Position numbers and translations under genes: made by a program | Part shown: piece by piece, positions 8,059-16,204 of the stretch | Layout: every line of letters begins with the position of its first letter | How positions within the stretch are numbered: position 1 is the first letter of the stretch | The notes under the pieces: generated by a model | The model's database searches: none | Seen by the model: the letters and a program-made list of their open reading frames with translations, nothing else | What the model was told of the DNA's origin: nothing | Assembly: GCF_001550375.1 (NCBI RefSeq) | Contig: NZ_LRTR01000787.1 | Span: 1 to 44,223 of the forward strand | Length of the DNA stretch: 44,223 nucleotides | Direction of reading: 5' to 3' | Origin: Streptomyces europaeiscabiei | Lineage (GTDB): Bacteria > Actinomycetota > Actinomycetes > Streptomycetales > Streptomycetaceae

Positions 8059-8544
8059 ATGAGTCACATGGTCGATGCGTTGGACGCTGTGTTCACGCTG
8101 CCGCCGGGTGCCACAGGCTTCTTCCAGATGAAGCCCGGGCCCTTTCCGGAAACGGGTCGGCGAGCGTTTCGCACCGCGCTGTACGCAGCCGCCCGCGCCG
8201 CCAACGGCCAGGTGGGCGAGATAGGGGAACAGGCCTGCCCTCGGACGTTTCACACCGCATCAGTGACCCATGACGCGGCATACTTTGTCGTTCTCTGCCA
8301 CGCCCACCACCCCTGGATCGCGTTCACCCAGGAGCGCCGGGACTGGTACGCAGACGAGTTCGTCGACCCACCGCCGTGGTCCCACCCCTTCACTGCCGCA
8401 GGATTCGTGGTCCTGACCGACAAGCAACTCGTCACACCGCTTTCCGAGGTGGCCTCTTCGTCACAGTCCCAAGCCGAGTGGCGCCAGGTGCGCTATCACG
8501 GCGTCACCACGCTGGGCGGGATGCACTTCAACGCTTGGGACTGA
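8059..8544 (+). CDS. Conserved-looking hypothetical protein
   Basis: This is a 161-aa soluble protein without a recognised domain. It starts MSHMVDALDAVFTLPPGATG; the start could also be the Met at 8068. Notable segments are SVTHDAAYFVVLCHAHHPWI, WYADEFVDPPPWSHPF and WRQVRYHGVTTLGGMHFNAW at the C-terminus. Codon bias is typical of the genome. It lies 90 bases after the AAA-type gene on the same strand, so co-transcription is possible. The composition, rich in His and Trp, gives no clear active site. Confidence 0.65.
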   Translation: MSHMVDALDAVFTLPPGATGFFQMKPGPFPETGRRAFRTALYAAARAANGQVGEIGEQACPRTFHTASVTHDAAYFVVLCHAHHPWIAFTQERRDWYADEFVDPPPWSHPFTAAGFVVLTDKQLVTPLSEVASSSQSQAEWRQVRYHGVTTLGGMHFNAWD

Positions 8545-8876
8545 CTCCCGGGCAAGGCACCACACCCGACGTCGGACTGAACGACAAGGGCGCAGAACCT
8601 GTCAGCCATGAAACTGCCCGGGGATGCGGCGCCCTGTCACCTGTACACCCCGTCCGGCGTCGCTCGCGGCCGAACGGACGACCCTGGCGGATCCGTCACC
8701 CTACTCGGAGAGTCGGGGCGCGAGGCGTTCCAGGACTGCGACGGGCATGATTCGGCGGCCGACGGGATCGAGCGCCCGGGGCATCGCGTCCTTGCCCTCG
8801 TCAGACCACAACCCCGCCCAGCGTCCCTCCGCGCCCGATCGCGTCGTACGCAGGCCGGATGGTCATAGGGAACAGC
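8545..8876. other. Gene-free stretch
   Basis: No complete gene is seen. A minus-strand frame ending near 8712 reads WAGLWSDEGKDAMPRALDPV and then MPVAVLERLAPRLSE before a stop. It could be a coding scrap. I see no hairpin or repeat of note. Confidence 0.3.
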
Positions 8877-9500
8877 TCAGCTGGTCTCGACGAGGGCGAT
8901 GGTGTCTGCGTCGGCGAAACGCGGCGTTTCCGCTTCGGCGACCATGAGGGAGGCGATTGCCGCGCGCGGTGCCGTGGGCGGGATCATGCGCGGCCTGAAC
9001 TCTTCGGCACGGACGAGGCGCCCGTTGCCCTGGTAGGGCTTGTTCGTCAGCGGCCCGGCATGGACGGCGGTTCCGCCTGCGTCGCGGACCGCACGGCCGG
9101 AGACATCCTTGGCGTCCCACTCATGGCGCAGTATGCGCTTGAGGAGAGCGCCGGTGAATGTGCCGAACGCTCCTTCGGTGGCCCCCATGCCCAGGGAGGT
9201 CAGCCAGATGACGCGTGGTGCGGCCGAGGCGATCTGGCGGGCGCCTTCGATCAGAATCGCCGGGTCCTGCTTCTTGGTGATGCCCAGAGCGCTCACCACG
9301 ACGTCGGCGCCCTCAACGGCTGCGGTGACACTGCCGGGGTCTGTCACATCCGCCCGGACCACACGCAGGTTTCCGGATGCGGGCGCCTGGACCTGTTCCG
9401 GTCGGCGGGCCAGGGCGATGACGTCATGCCCGCGTTCCAGGGCGCGCGCAATCACCAGCCGACCGGTCTGTCCAGTGGCACCGAGTACGGCGATCTTCAC
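8877..9500 (-). CDS. NAD(P)H-binding oxidoreductase (NmrA-like atypical SDR)
   Basis: This 207-aa protein starts at the GTG at 9500, with GGAGAT 4-9 bases upstream. The N-terminal Rossmann motif KIAVLGATGQTG (GxxGxxG) is followed by RPEQ in the position that favours NADP, and by ADVTDPGSV and ADVVVSALG. The usual SDR Tyr-x-x-x-Lys motif is not visible, as is normal for NAD(P)-binding proteins of the NmrA or biliverdin-reductase-B type. These act as redox sensors or small-molecule reductases. It lies 107 bases after the inositol-phosphatase-like gene on the same strand, so the pair may be one transcript controlled by the divergent LysR gene. Confidence 0.85.
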   Translation of the reverse strand: MKIAVLGATGQTGRLVIARALERGHDVIALARRPEQVQAPASGNLRVVRADVTDPGSVTAAVEGADVVVSALGITKKQDPAILIEGARQIASAAPRVIWLTSLGMGATEGAFGTFTGALLKRILRHEWDAKDVSGRAVRDAGGTAVHAGPLTNKPYQGNGRLVRAEEFRPRMIPPTAPRAAIASLMVAEAETPRFADADTIALVETS

Positions 9501-9607
9501 GATGATCTCCAGTCGTGGTAGCAGGGAAGGTGGATGGAAAGGGGTACGTGGCCAAGCACCCGCCCGGTCCGGGGCGCTCGGCGCAGATCCGAACCGGGTG
9601 TTGAGGG

Positions 9608-10441
9608 TCAGCCCAGGTCGGACAGGACCTCCACAGCCTGGGCATGCAGGCCGGGAGCGGAGGCCAGGAAGTCGTTGCCGGCCAGGCTCCACGGTTCTCC
9701 CAGGGTGTCGGTGACCGTGCCGCCGGCCTCGGAGACCAGGAGCGCGCCGGGCAGGAGGCCCGAGCGCACGTCGGAGAACTGCCAGAAGGAGTCCATGCGG
9801 CCGGACGCGACGTGGATGAGCTGCATCGTGGCCGGCACCGAGACCCGCACGACCAATGCGTTGATGAGCATGGCGGTCACCGAGGCGCCCATGCGGCGCA
9901 GGGCTTCCTCGTCCTCACCTGGCTTGGCCTGGCCGGTGCCCACCAGAGCCGCCCGCAGGTCGGTCTTGGAGGAGGCTCGCAGCGGCTCTCCGTTGAGGAA
10001 CGCCCCCCTGCCCTGGAGAGCGGTATAGGTGTCACCGGTGAGCGGCAGGTGGACCACGGTCAGCACCGGAACGTTGTCGCGCACCAGCGTGGCGGTCACC
10101 GCCCACTCACCCATGCCGTGGATGTGGTTGATGTTGCCCTCAGCCGTGTCCACCACCCACCACTCGCCCTCGGGCAGCACGCCGCCTGCCAGTTCGTCCT
10201 CCTCCCACCGGGACCCGGGACGCGCTTCGAGCAGCGGCTGCCTGAGCAGCGCGAGGACCGCCTCGTCGTTGGCGTGGATGGCGCGGACGATCTCGTCGAG
10301 GTCAGCAGGGCGCCCGTCCACGTCATAGCGCTCCCGCAGACGTTCGCCGGCCGTCTTCACAACGGTCACGGCCCGCTCCAGGACCGCTTCGAGCTGAGCG
10401 GTCCCGGCGGAGGCGATAGGGGTGACAGAGAAGGCGTTCAT
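9608..10441 (-). CDS. Inositol-monophosphatase-family protein with altered metal motif
   Basis: This 277-aa protein starts at the ATG at 10441, with AGGAGCG 4-10 bases upstream. The fold signature is clear: WWVVDTAEGNINHIHG at about residue 95, then GDTYTALQGRGAFLNGEPL, SVPATMQLIHVASGRMDSFW and a final FSDVRSGLLPGALLVSEAGG. In active inositol monophosphatases the first motif is DPIDGTTN and the last WDxAAG. Here Asp-Pro-x-Asp-Gly-Thr is replaced by Asp-Thr-Ala-Glu-Gly-Asn, so metal binding may differ. Related actinomycete proteins with an EGNINH signature seem to exist, so this is a subfamily trait rather than damage. The substrate is unknown. It is divergent from the LysR gene and upstream of the NAD(P)H-binding gene. 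Confidence 0.8.
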   Translation of the reverse strand: MNAFSVTPIASAGTAQLEAVLERAVTVVKTAGERLRERYDVDGRPADLDEIVRAIHANDEAVLALLRQPLLEARPGSRWEEDELAGGVLPEGEWWVVDTAEGNINHIHGMGEWAVTATLVRDNVPVLTVVHLPLTGDTYTALQGRGAFLNGEPLRASSKTDLRAALVGTGQAKPGEDEEALRRMGASVTAMLINALVVRVSVPATMQLIHVASGRMDSFWQFSDVRSGLLPGALLVSEAGGTVTDTLGEPWSLAGNDFLASAPGLHAQAVEVLSDLG

Positions 10442-10556
10442 GATCGCTCCTGACGAAGAAGGGGAAGTGGGTCGGCCTTTCGGCCGTTCGCCTTCGACGG
10501 TAGGACCAGGCATCATTAACTTCAAATGCAATCTAATTACGACTGGATTTACCCTC
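10442..10556. promoter_or_regulatory. Divergent promoter region with LysR-type operator candidate
   Basis: This gap separates the inositol-phosphatase-like gene from the LysR gene. Around 10511-10545 it becomes unusually AT-rich for this genome and contains ATTA and TAAT half-sites about 15 bases apart (CATTAACTTC to TCTAATTACG). This is the kind of interrupted dyad expected for a LysR regulator. No clear -35/-10 pair was assigned. Confidence 0.5.
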
Positions 10557-11492
10557 ATGCAACTGGATTTGAATCTGCTCACCGCGCTCGACGCTCTGCT
10601 GGAAGAAGGCAGCGTGACCGACGCCGCCGCCCGCCTCCATGTCTCAGCCCCCGCCATGAGCCGCACTCTGGGCCGCATCCGCCGGGCCACCGGAGACCAG
10701 ATCCTTGTCCGTACCGGTCGAACCATGACTCCCACCCCCCGCGCCCTCGCTCTGCGCGCGACCGTGCACGACCTGGTCCAGCAGGCCCGATCGGTCCTCT
10801 CCCCCCACACAGAAGTCGACCTGACAGCCTTGGAGCGAACCTTCGTTCTGAAATGGCACGACGCTCTGGCCGCGGCAGCCGGCCCCGCCCTGCTCCACGC
10901 CTTGCGCGCCGAGGCACCCGGAGTACGTCTGCGCTTCCTGGCCGAAGCCAGTACCGACACCCATGACCCGCGAAGAGGAGACATCGACCTCGAAGCCGGA
11001 TCCAGCGAGCCCTCCTCCCCCGAGATCCGCCACGAGATCGTGGGCCACGACCGGCTCGTCCTCGCCCTGCGCCCCGCCCATCCCCTGTGCGACGGTCCGC
11101 TCACCCTCGAGGACTACGCGGCCGCCGAACACATCACCGTCTCCCGCCGAGGACGGCTGCGTGACCCGATCGACGACGCACTTCAGGCCATGGGCGTGAG
11201 CCGGCGAGTAGTGGCCGCCACCCCCACCAACGCCACCGCCCTGCAGTTCGTCCGCCACCACGACCTCGTCGCGGCCGTGCCCCGACTCATCAGCCGCCCT
11301 GTCCTGGACGACCTCGGCCTGCGCACCCTGCCCCTACCGCTGGCCATGCCCGTCATCCCCATCCACCTCGCGTGGCACCAGCGCTACGACAACGACCCTG
11401 CCCACGCCTGGCTGCGCGGGCAGGCACGCACCGCTTTGCACAACGCATGCAACCCCACCGACGACACCACCGTGGACCACACCGGAGCCTGA
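10557..11492 (+). CDS. LysR-family transcriptional regulator
   Basis: This is a 311-aa regulator. The ATG at 10557 (MQLDLNLLTALDALLEEGSV) gives the classical LysR start, so longer readings are rejected. Residues 1-62 form the winged helix-turn-helix (TDAAARLHVSAPAMSRTLGR, then IRRATGDQILVRTGR). The rest is a two-lobed effector-binding domain, including HDRLVLALRPAHPL and HDLVAAVPRLI. It is transcribed away from the inositol-phosphatase-like and NAD(P)H-binding genes, the usual arrangement for a regulator of the divergent operon and of itself. The effector is not predictable. The ATG directly follows AT-rich DNA without a good ribosome site, so the transcript may be leaderless. Confidence 0.9.
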   Translation: MQLDLNLLTALDALLEEGSVTDAAARLHVSAPAMSRTLGRIRRATGDQILVRTGRTMTPTPRALALRATVHDLVQQARSVLSPHTEVDLTALERTFVLKWHDALAAAAGPALLHALRAEAPGVRLRFLAEASTDTHDPRRGDIDLEAGSSEPSSPEIRHEIVGHDRLVLALRPAHPLCDGPLTLEDYAAAEHITVSRRGRLRDPIDDALQAMGVSRRVVAATPTNATALQFVRHHDLVAAVPRLISRPVLDDLGLRTLPLPLAMPVIPIHLAWHQRYDNDPAHAWLRGQARTALHNACNPTDDTTVDHTGA

Positions 11493-11904
11493 AGCCCCAA
11501 CTGAACGAGACACCCACTCCTGGGGCCCCGCGCACCCACGAAGTCCCGCGCCGCTCACGCACCAGCAGCACAACGGCACGGACCGTTTCCACGCCGGCTT
11601 CGGAAGTCACCGCGCGGATGCGGCCGCCCCACTCCGACAGCGGTTGTGTTGCGTTTCGGCGCACGGGCCAAGCCAGGCCGGGCAAGTCAGGTTCGGGCGG
11701 AGGCCCAAAACCCCCGGCGCCCACGGCCGGGGGTGAGCCAGCCGCGCTCCGGCGGCTTTCTGGCAGGGGCGACGGACGCCGTGAGCACGGTGGGCGCCGT
11801 GCGCGCGGCGCCCACCATGGCCTACCCCGTTCTCGACGCGTGCCGTGACGAGAGGCCGCGCCCAACTGCCCTCCGGGGCGGGGCCCGCCCAGCTCATCCG
11901 TCGT
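11493..11904. other. Convergent intergenic region
   Basis: This lies between the end of the LysR gene and the end of the leftward DUF5685 gene. It contains the terminator described separately. No gene is supported; readings in both directions have Arg-rich shadow composition. Confidence 0.5.
11707..11733 (-). terminator. Intrinsic terminator for the DUF5685 gene
   Basis: CCCCCGGC (11711-11718) pairs with GCCGGGGG (11726-11733) around a 7-base loop. Read leftward, the stem is followed immediately by TTTT (11707-11710), a textbook intrinsic terminator. It is 172 bases after the stop of the gene ending at 11905. Confidence 0.7.
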
Positions 11905-13281
11905 TCAGTCGCAGCAGTCGCAGCAGCACTTGCACGGGTTGCAGCACCCACCGCCATCGCAGCAGCCGTCACCCGAGCCACCACCGGACCCACGGCCGCC
12001 GCCTCCCGAGCCGCCGGAGTGGCCGCCGCCCGAACCGCCGCCAGAGCCGCCCGAGTGGCCGCCGCCCGGTCCGCCGCCCCAGCCGTCACCCCCGGAACTG
12101 TCCCGGCCCGAGCCGCCGTTGCGATTGCCGTCGCCGAACTGCCAGGGCTCTCCTTCATCCTGTCCGGCGTCGTCGTCGCAGGTACAGCAGTTGAAGCACA
12201 ACCCGCATGTGCCGCACAACCGGCGCCACTGGCCACACCGTCGACACTCCCCCTCCCGCGGCCGAGCCGACGCCATCGACGCGCCCTCCTGGACCTCGCC
12301 CGCAAGCGCCCCGACACCGCAGGCCGTACCCACGCCGGCCCCCGAGGGCGCCTCCGTCACCGTACGGTGCCCCGGCCAGGGCAGCATGAACGGGTCCCGC
12401 GCCTGGTGGCGGCGCCGGTGGTGACTACAGGGCTCGAAGACACGGTCGACGGCACGCTCCAACTCGCCGCCCAGAAGGGCCCGTACCAGCCGCCCATCGA
12501 CGAACTCGGCACTGGACAGGGCGAGTCGGATCCCATGGACGGCATCGTCGCAGAGTCGGCGCACCTCGGCGCGGTCGGCGCCGGTCACGGCGATGGGGTT
12601 CCACGCGCCGGACGCCTCGTCCGCGTCCAGGTCCTCCACGGCGTCCAACAAGTGAGCCAGTCGACCGAACAGGCGGCCGGCTTCCGCCAGTGGTTCGACG
12701 TTCCCCGAACGGCCGGTGAGCACTGCTGTGTGCGCGAAGGCAGCGGCGGTTGCTGTCTCCGTGGGCTCCGTGACCGTCAACAGCGAGCCACCGGGACCGG
12801 TCAACCGCTCGATCTGCGGCTGACGTTCGACCGCGCCGAGCAGCACTGCCGTGTCGAAACCGAGCCGTTCGCCGCCCGCGGCGCCCGCACGGTCCCAGCC
12901 GTGGGCGATCCGGCGTGCCGCCAGCGCTACCGGGCGGCGCCTCAACAGGCCGTCGCCGTCGGCCACATGATCACGTATCTTCGCCGCGGCCAGCACCAGC
13001 GACACCGTCGCCGCCAGCCGCGCACCTTCGCCCTGCGCCACGTCCGCCGACCGCATCCCGCGCAGCGGGCACGGACCGGCGCCTCGCCGCCAGTCGCCGG
13101 TACGCTCCGACTGCGCCTCGGTCAGCACCGAGACGATCAGGCCGTCGTAGTTCGTGGCCACCCGGGCGAACTGCCCGTACTCGCCGCGCAGCGCCAGGCA
13201 CAGCCCACACAGATGCGCCATCCACTCGGTACGCAGGCCCTCACCCAGGCGATGACGGCATGGTCTGATGATTCCGAACAC
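11905..13281 (-). CDS. DUF5685 family protein with Gly/His/Cys-rich tail
   Basis: This is a 458-aa protein. The GTG at 13281 gives VFGIIRPCRHRLGEGLRTEW, the known start of this family, with GGGGG about 10 bases upstream; an earlier start at 13317 adds residues without family support. The N-terminal domain contains CRH, WMAHLCGLCLALRGEYGQFA and TNYDGLIVSVLTEAQ, with Cys pairs that could bind metal. A helical middle region with His and Asp follows. After residue 350 come CRRCGQWRRLCGTCGLCFNC, a long Gly-Ser linker with repeated GGGHSGGSGGG units, and finally CCDGGGCCNPCKCCCDCCD. The function is unknown. The tail suggests metal or iron-sulfur binding, or possible lipid or disulfide chemistry, but that is inference. 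Confidence 0.85.
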   Translation of the reverse strand: MFGIIRPCRHRLGEGLRTEWMAHLCGLCLALRGEYGQFARVATNYDGLIVSVLTEAQSERTGDWRRGAGPCPLRGMRSADVAQGEGARLAATVSLVLAAAKIRDHVADGDGLLRRRPVALAARRIAHGWDRAGAAGGERLGFDTAVLLGAVERQPQIERLTGPGGSLLTVTEPTETATAAAFAHTAVLTGRSGNVEPLAEAGRLFGRLAHLLDAVEDLDADEASGAWNPIAVTGADRAEVRRLCDDAVHGIRLALSSAEFVDGRLVRALLGGELERAVDRVFEPCSHHRRRHQARDPFMLPWPGHRTVTEAPSGAGVGTACGVGALAGEVQEGASMASARPREGECRRCGQWRRLCGTCGLCFNCCTCDDDAGQDEGEPWQFGDGNRNGGSGRDSSGGDGWGGGPGGGHSGGSGGGSGGGHSGGSGGGGRGSGGGSGDGCCDGGGCCNPCKCCCDCCD

Positions 13282-14332
13282 CGAAGTTCGCCCCCGTAAA
13301 TACAGATACCCGGACACAGCCAGATGGACGGCTCAAGGACTCACGAGCGCCCATGAGGCACGACCGCGCGTGATGTCCACCGCATGTGTTGTCGACGCGC
13401 GGCCGACATCCTAGAGGGTCAGTCCCGCGGGATTCTGCCGGCGAGAACGAGTTCGTCCAAGATCGTTACGTGACGGACAATCTGGTCACCCTCGCGGCAG
13501 TACTCTTTGCGCCGTCCGGCGATCCAGTGAAGAAGCAGCCGGACTTGGCGCTGCGGCGGGCGACCGTGCGGAACGCGATCGGCGCGCCAGATGTGTTCGG
13601 GGCGACGCGTTGTTCCGGGCCGCTGAACCGTAACGCAGTTGGCCAATTCCGCCGGCCGATCCCGGTCGGCCTGCGCCGTCGGCCGCGCGGGCGCCGGCGC
13701 CCGCTGTCCCACCAAGGCGCCCGAGGAACCCCGAGGAGCCCTTCAGCTGCACTTCCACCCCATACGCTCAGCGGAACCGGCTCGCGGGATCAGAGGCCGC
13801 GTGGCGTACGCGGTTGGGCTGGCTGGTGCCTCGTCCCATCCGTTGACGGGTGACCTCACCCTCGCCCTGCACGGCTCGGCCGTGGACGACGAACCCGGAA
13901 TCCCCCTGCTCACCTACACCGCCGAACCCAGCCCACCCGCCGCAAAAGCCCTGCTCCTCCCCGCCTCCCGGACCGCCACCGCACAGCCTCACCCCGCCTA
14001 CCGAGGCGAAAGGGGCACTCTCTCAGCGACGGCGCCGCACCGTTTGCGCTGGATGCGGAGCCCTACGCCGCCGAGTTGGGCGGAATCGCCGGCATTCGCC
14101 TCGCGCCACACTGGAGACGGGCGAGGGCGGGTTCTCCTGCACCGCGTCGATTCCGGGACCGGTTGGCACCGAGGCGGACTTCGCCGTCCTGGAAAGCTGG
14201 CTGAGCGACTCGACCGCCGCACAGGAGCGCCAGGCATCGATGACAAGCCCGGAGAGTCCGAGCACGGTGTGAGGCCCCGCCCCTCTGGTGTGCCGCGCCC
14301 CGTGGCGGTGGCGCGGCCGGGTGAGGTGCGTG
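13282..14332. other. One-kilobase eroded region
   Basis: No intact gene is supported. Two scraps look coding. A minus-strand end at 13419-13560 reads LLLHWIAGRRKEYCREGDQI and VRHVTILDELVLAGRIPRD. A plus-strand stretch near 13845-14270 reads TGDLTLALHGSAVDDEPGIP, then, in other frames, FALDAEPYAAELGGIAGIRL and FAVLESWLSDS. I recognise neither. The long open plus-strand frame that runs into the MerR gene is mostly a by-product of high GC. Confidence 0.4.
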
Positions 14333-14363
14333 TTGACTCTCCCTCCGTGGGAGACCCCAGGGT
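14333..14363 (+). promoter_or_regulatory. MerR-type promoter with 19-bp spacer and operator dyad
   Basis: TTGACT (14333-14338) and CAGGGT (14358-14363) are separated by exactly 19 bp, the over-long spacing that MerR regulators correct by twisting DNA. Between them lies the dyad TCTCCC-N5-GGGAGA (14338-14354). The predicted transcription start is at or next to the ATG at 14371, so the regulator would be made from a leaderless message and control itself. Confidence 0.75.
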
Positions 14364-14370
14364 GGAGCGT

Positions 14371-15945
14371 ATGCACGTCGGTGACAACATGTTCTGGAGC
14401 ATCGGGGAGGTCGCCCGGAAGACCGGACTGTCGGTGAAGCTGATCCGCCACTGGTCCGACGTCGGGATCGTCCACCCGGCGCACCGCACCCCGGCCGGCT
14501 ACCGGCTGTACGGCCCCGAAGCCCTTTCCCGCCTGCAGTTGGCACAGACACTGCGCGGGCTGGGACTGGGACTGGCCACGATCCGAGCCGTACTGGAGCG
14601 CGAGGACACCCTGTCGCAGGTGGCCGCGACCCACATCGACGCGCTGGAGACGCAGATCCGCGCACTGCGAACGCAGCAGGCCGTGCTGCGCTCCGTCATC
14701 CGCCGCGACACCACTGCCGAGGGGCTCACCACCATGACCGAGCTGGCGCACATGTCGGCCGCCGAACGCCGGGCCGTCATCCAGGACTTCGTCACCGAAA
14801 CGCTGGGAGAACTGAACGTACCCACCTACCGGCGCGGCCTGCTCGCGGCCACCCCGGACCTGCCCGCCCAAGCCACCGACGAACAGGTGGACGCCTGGCT
14901 CGAACTGGGCGCACTCGTCACGACCCCAGCCCTGCGTGCCGGCTTGCGACGCATGGCCCACTACGCAGCCGAGCACCACCCGGGCGAGCACGACGACAAC
15001 GCGCTGCGGCAGGCGGAACGCGTCACGGACGACTGGCTGCGGCGAGTGGACACCGCGAGGGACCAGGGCATCGCCCCCGACTCACCGGCGGCCGACCCCG
15101 TCGTCACCGCCGTCATGGGGACGTGGATCCCCACACAGACCGCCTCCGACGGAACCACACCGGTCGACGGTGCCGAGGCCAGGTCCCTGCTTCTGCGCCA
15201 GCTCGAGGTCGCCTCCGACCCGCACATGGAGCGGTACTGGCAACTGCTGTGCGTCATCAACGGACATCCCGTGCGACCCAGCATGGCGGCAGCCGGCCAG
15301 TGGCTCACCACGGCACTGCGGGCGCACCCCGAACCCGGTGCACGGGCCGCGCAACTCGACGTGCTGTACGACGCCGGGGAGGACACGTGGGAACCGGCCG
15401 GCGTGCTCCACGCCTGCGACGAGGTCCTGGATGCGGTCGGCCTGCTCGTCTCCGCGGTGGAACCGGAGCAGTTCGACCGACGGACGCCCTGTGCCGACTG
15501 GGATGTACGCACTCTCCTCAACCATCTGATCTGGGAAAACCTGTTGTGGGCCTCGTTGGCCGACGGCGCCCCTCGCTCCGACTTCACCGCCGACCACATC
15601 GGGGCCGACCACATCGCGGCATTCCGTTCCGCGTCTCGGGCCGCGCGGTCGGCCTTCGCCCGCCCAGGCATGCTCGTCCAGCGCTACGGCCCCGCACCCG
15701 GGCGACGACTCGTCGAACAGCTGGTCATCGAGATGCTCGTCCACGGATGGGACCTGGCCCAGGCCGTCGGACACCCCTACGACACCGTCCAGCACCTCGC
15801 CGAGACAGCCCTCCCCGTCGTACGGGAGATCTACGGCCCCCTGCCCCGGACCGCGGCCGGCTCCTTCGCCGCGCCACAGCCGACGCCCGCGAACGCCACC
15901 CCGCTCGACCACCTGGCCGCCTACCTGGGCCGCACCGTCACCTGA
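14371..15945 (+). CDS. MerR regulator fused to a DinB/TIGR03086-like domain
   Basis: This is a 524-aa protein. Residues 1-75 are a MerR winged helix (FWSIGEVARKTGLSVKLIRH, then TPAGYRLYGPEALSRLQLAQ), followed by a long dimer helix with LETQIRALRTQQAVL. The middle (about 115-340) is an all-helical effector-type region with WLELGALVTTPALRAG and YWQLLCVINGHP. From about residue 345 a second module begins, LHACDEVLDAVGLLVSAVEP, then CADWDVRTLLNHLIWENLLW and LVIEMLVHGWDLAQAVGHPY. These are hallmarks of the TIGR03086 / maleylpyruvate-isomerase N-domain (DinB fold), with His residues in NHLIWE and VHGWDLA suited to binding metal. Such domains often act with mycothiol. The fusion suggests a self-regulated sensor of thiol-reactive or electrophilic compounds. 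An alternative ATG is at 14389. Confidence 0.85.
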   Translation: MHVGDNMFWSIGEVARKTGLSVKLIRHWSDVGIVHPAHRTPAGYRLYGPEALSRLQLAQTLRGLGLGLATIRAVLEREDTLSQVAATHIDALETQIRALRTQQAVLRSVIRRDTTAEGLTTMTELAHMSAAERRAVIQDFVTETLGELNVPTYRRGLLAATPDLPAQATDEQVDAWLELGALVTTPALRAGLRRMAHYAAEHHPGEHDDNALRQAERVTDDWLRRVDTARDQGIAPDSPAADPVVTAVMGTWIPTQTASDGTTPVDGAEARSLLLRQLEVASDPHMERYWQLLCVINGHPVRPSMAAAGQWLTTALRAHPEPGARAAQLDVLYDAGEDTWEPAGVLHACDEVLDAVGLLVSAVEPEQFDRRTPCADWDVRTLLNHLIWENLLWASLADGAPRSDFTADHIGADHIAAFRSASRAARSAFARPGMLVQRYGPAPGRRLVEQLVIEMLVHGWDLAQAVGHPYDTVQHLAETALPVVREIYGPLPRTAAGSFAAPQPTPANATPLDHLAAYLGRTVT

Positions 15946-15951
15946 CCACTG

Positions 15952-15976
15952 CTCACCCCGCGGTCCGCGGGGTGAG
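15952..15976. terminator. Hairpin directly after the MerR fusion gene
   Basis: CTCACCCCGC pairs perfectly with GCGGGGTGAG around GGTCC, starting 7 bases after the stop codon at 15945. It could also serve the convergent MFS gene, although that stop is 229 bases away. Confidence 0.7.
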
Positions 15977-16204
15977 GTCCCGGGCCGATGCGTCGAGGAC
16001 TCTCAGAGGGCGCCACCGCTGATCATCACGTGCTGCCACCGAATCAAGGCTGTGACCAGTGAGGATTCCGGTTTCCAGGTGGGAGTCGGTTGGACGTCGC
16101 GGAGAAAGGTCGCACTGCGGGCACCTGGACTACCGCGGGCACATTGCGAATTGGGGGCACCGTGCCCCCGGGCACGACCCCAGGCGGTCTGTTGATCCAG
16201 CCAC

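Noticed and set aside
10442..11104. Minus-strand extension of the inositol-phosphatase-like gene over the LysR gene
   Set aside because: The part beyond 10441 is antisense to the LysR domain and is Arg/Ser-rich; a strong ribosome site marks the start at 10441.
13639..14370. Long plus-strand open frame joined to the MerR gene, making a 768-aa protein
   Set aside because: The first 240 residues have poor codon bias and no family, and a MerR-type promoter with a start at 14371 lies inside it.
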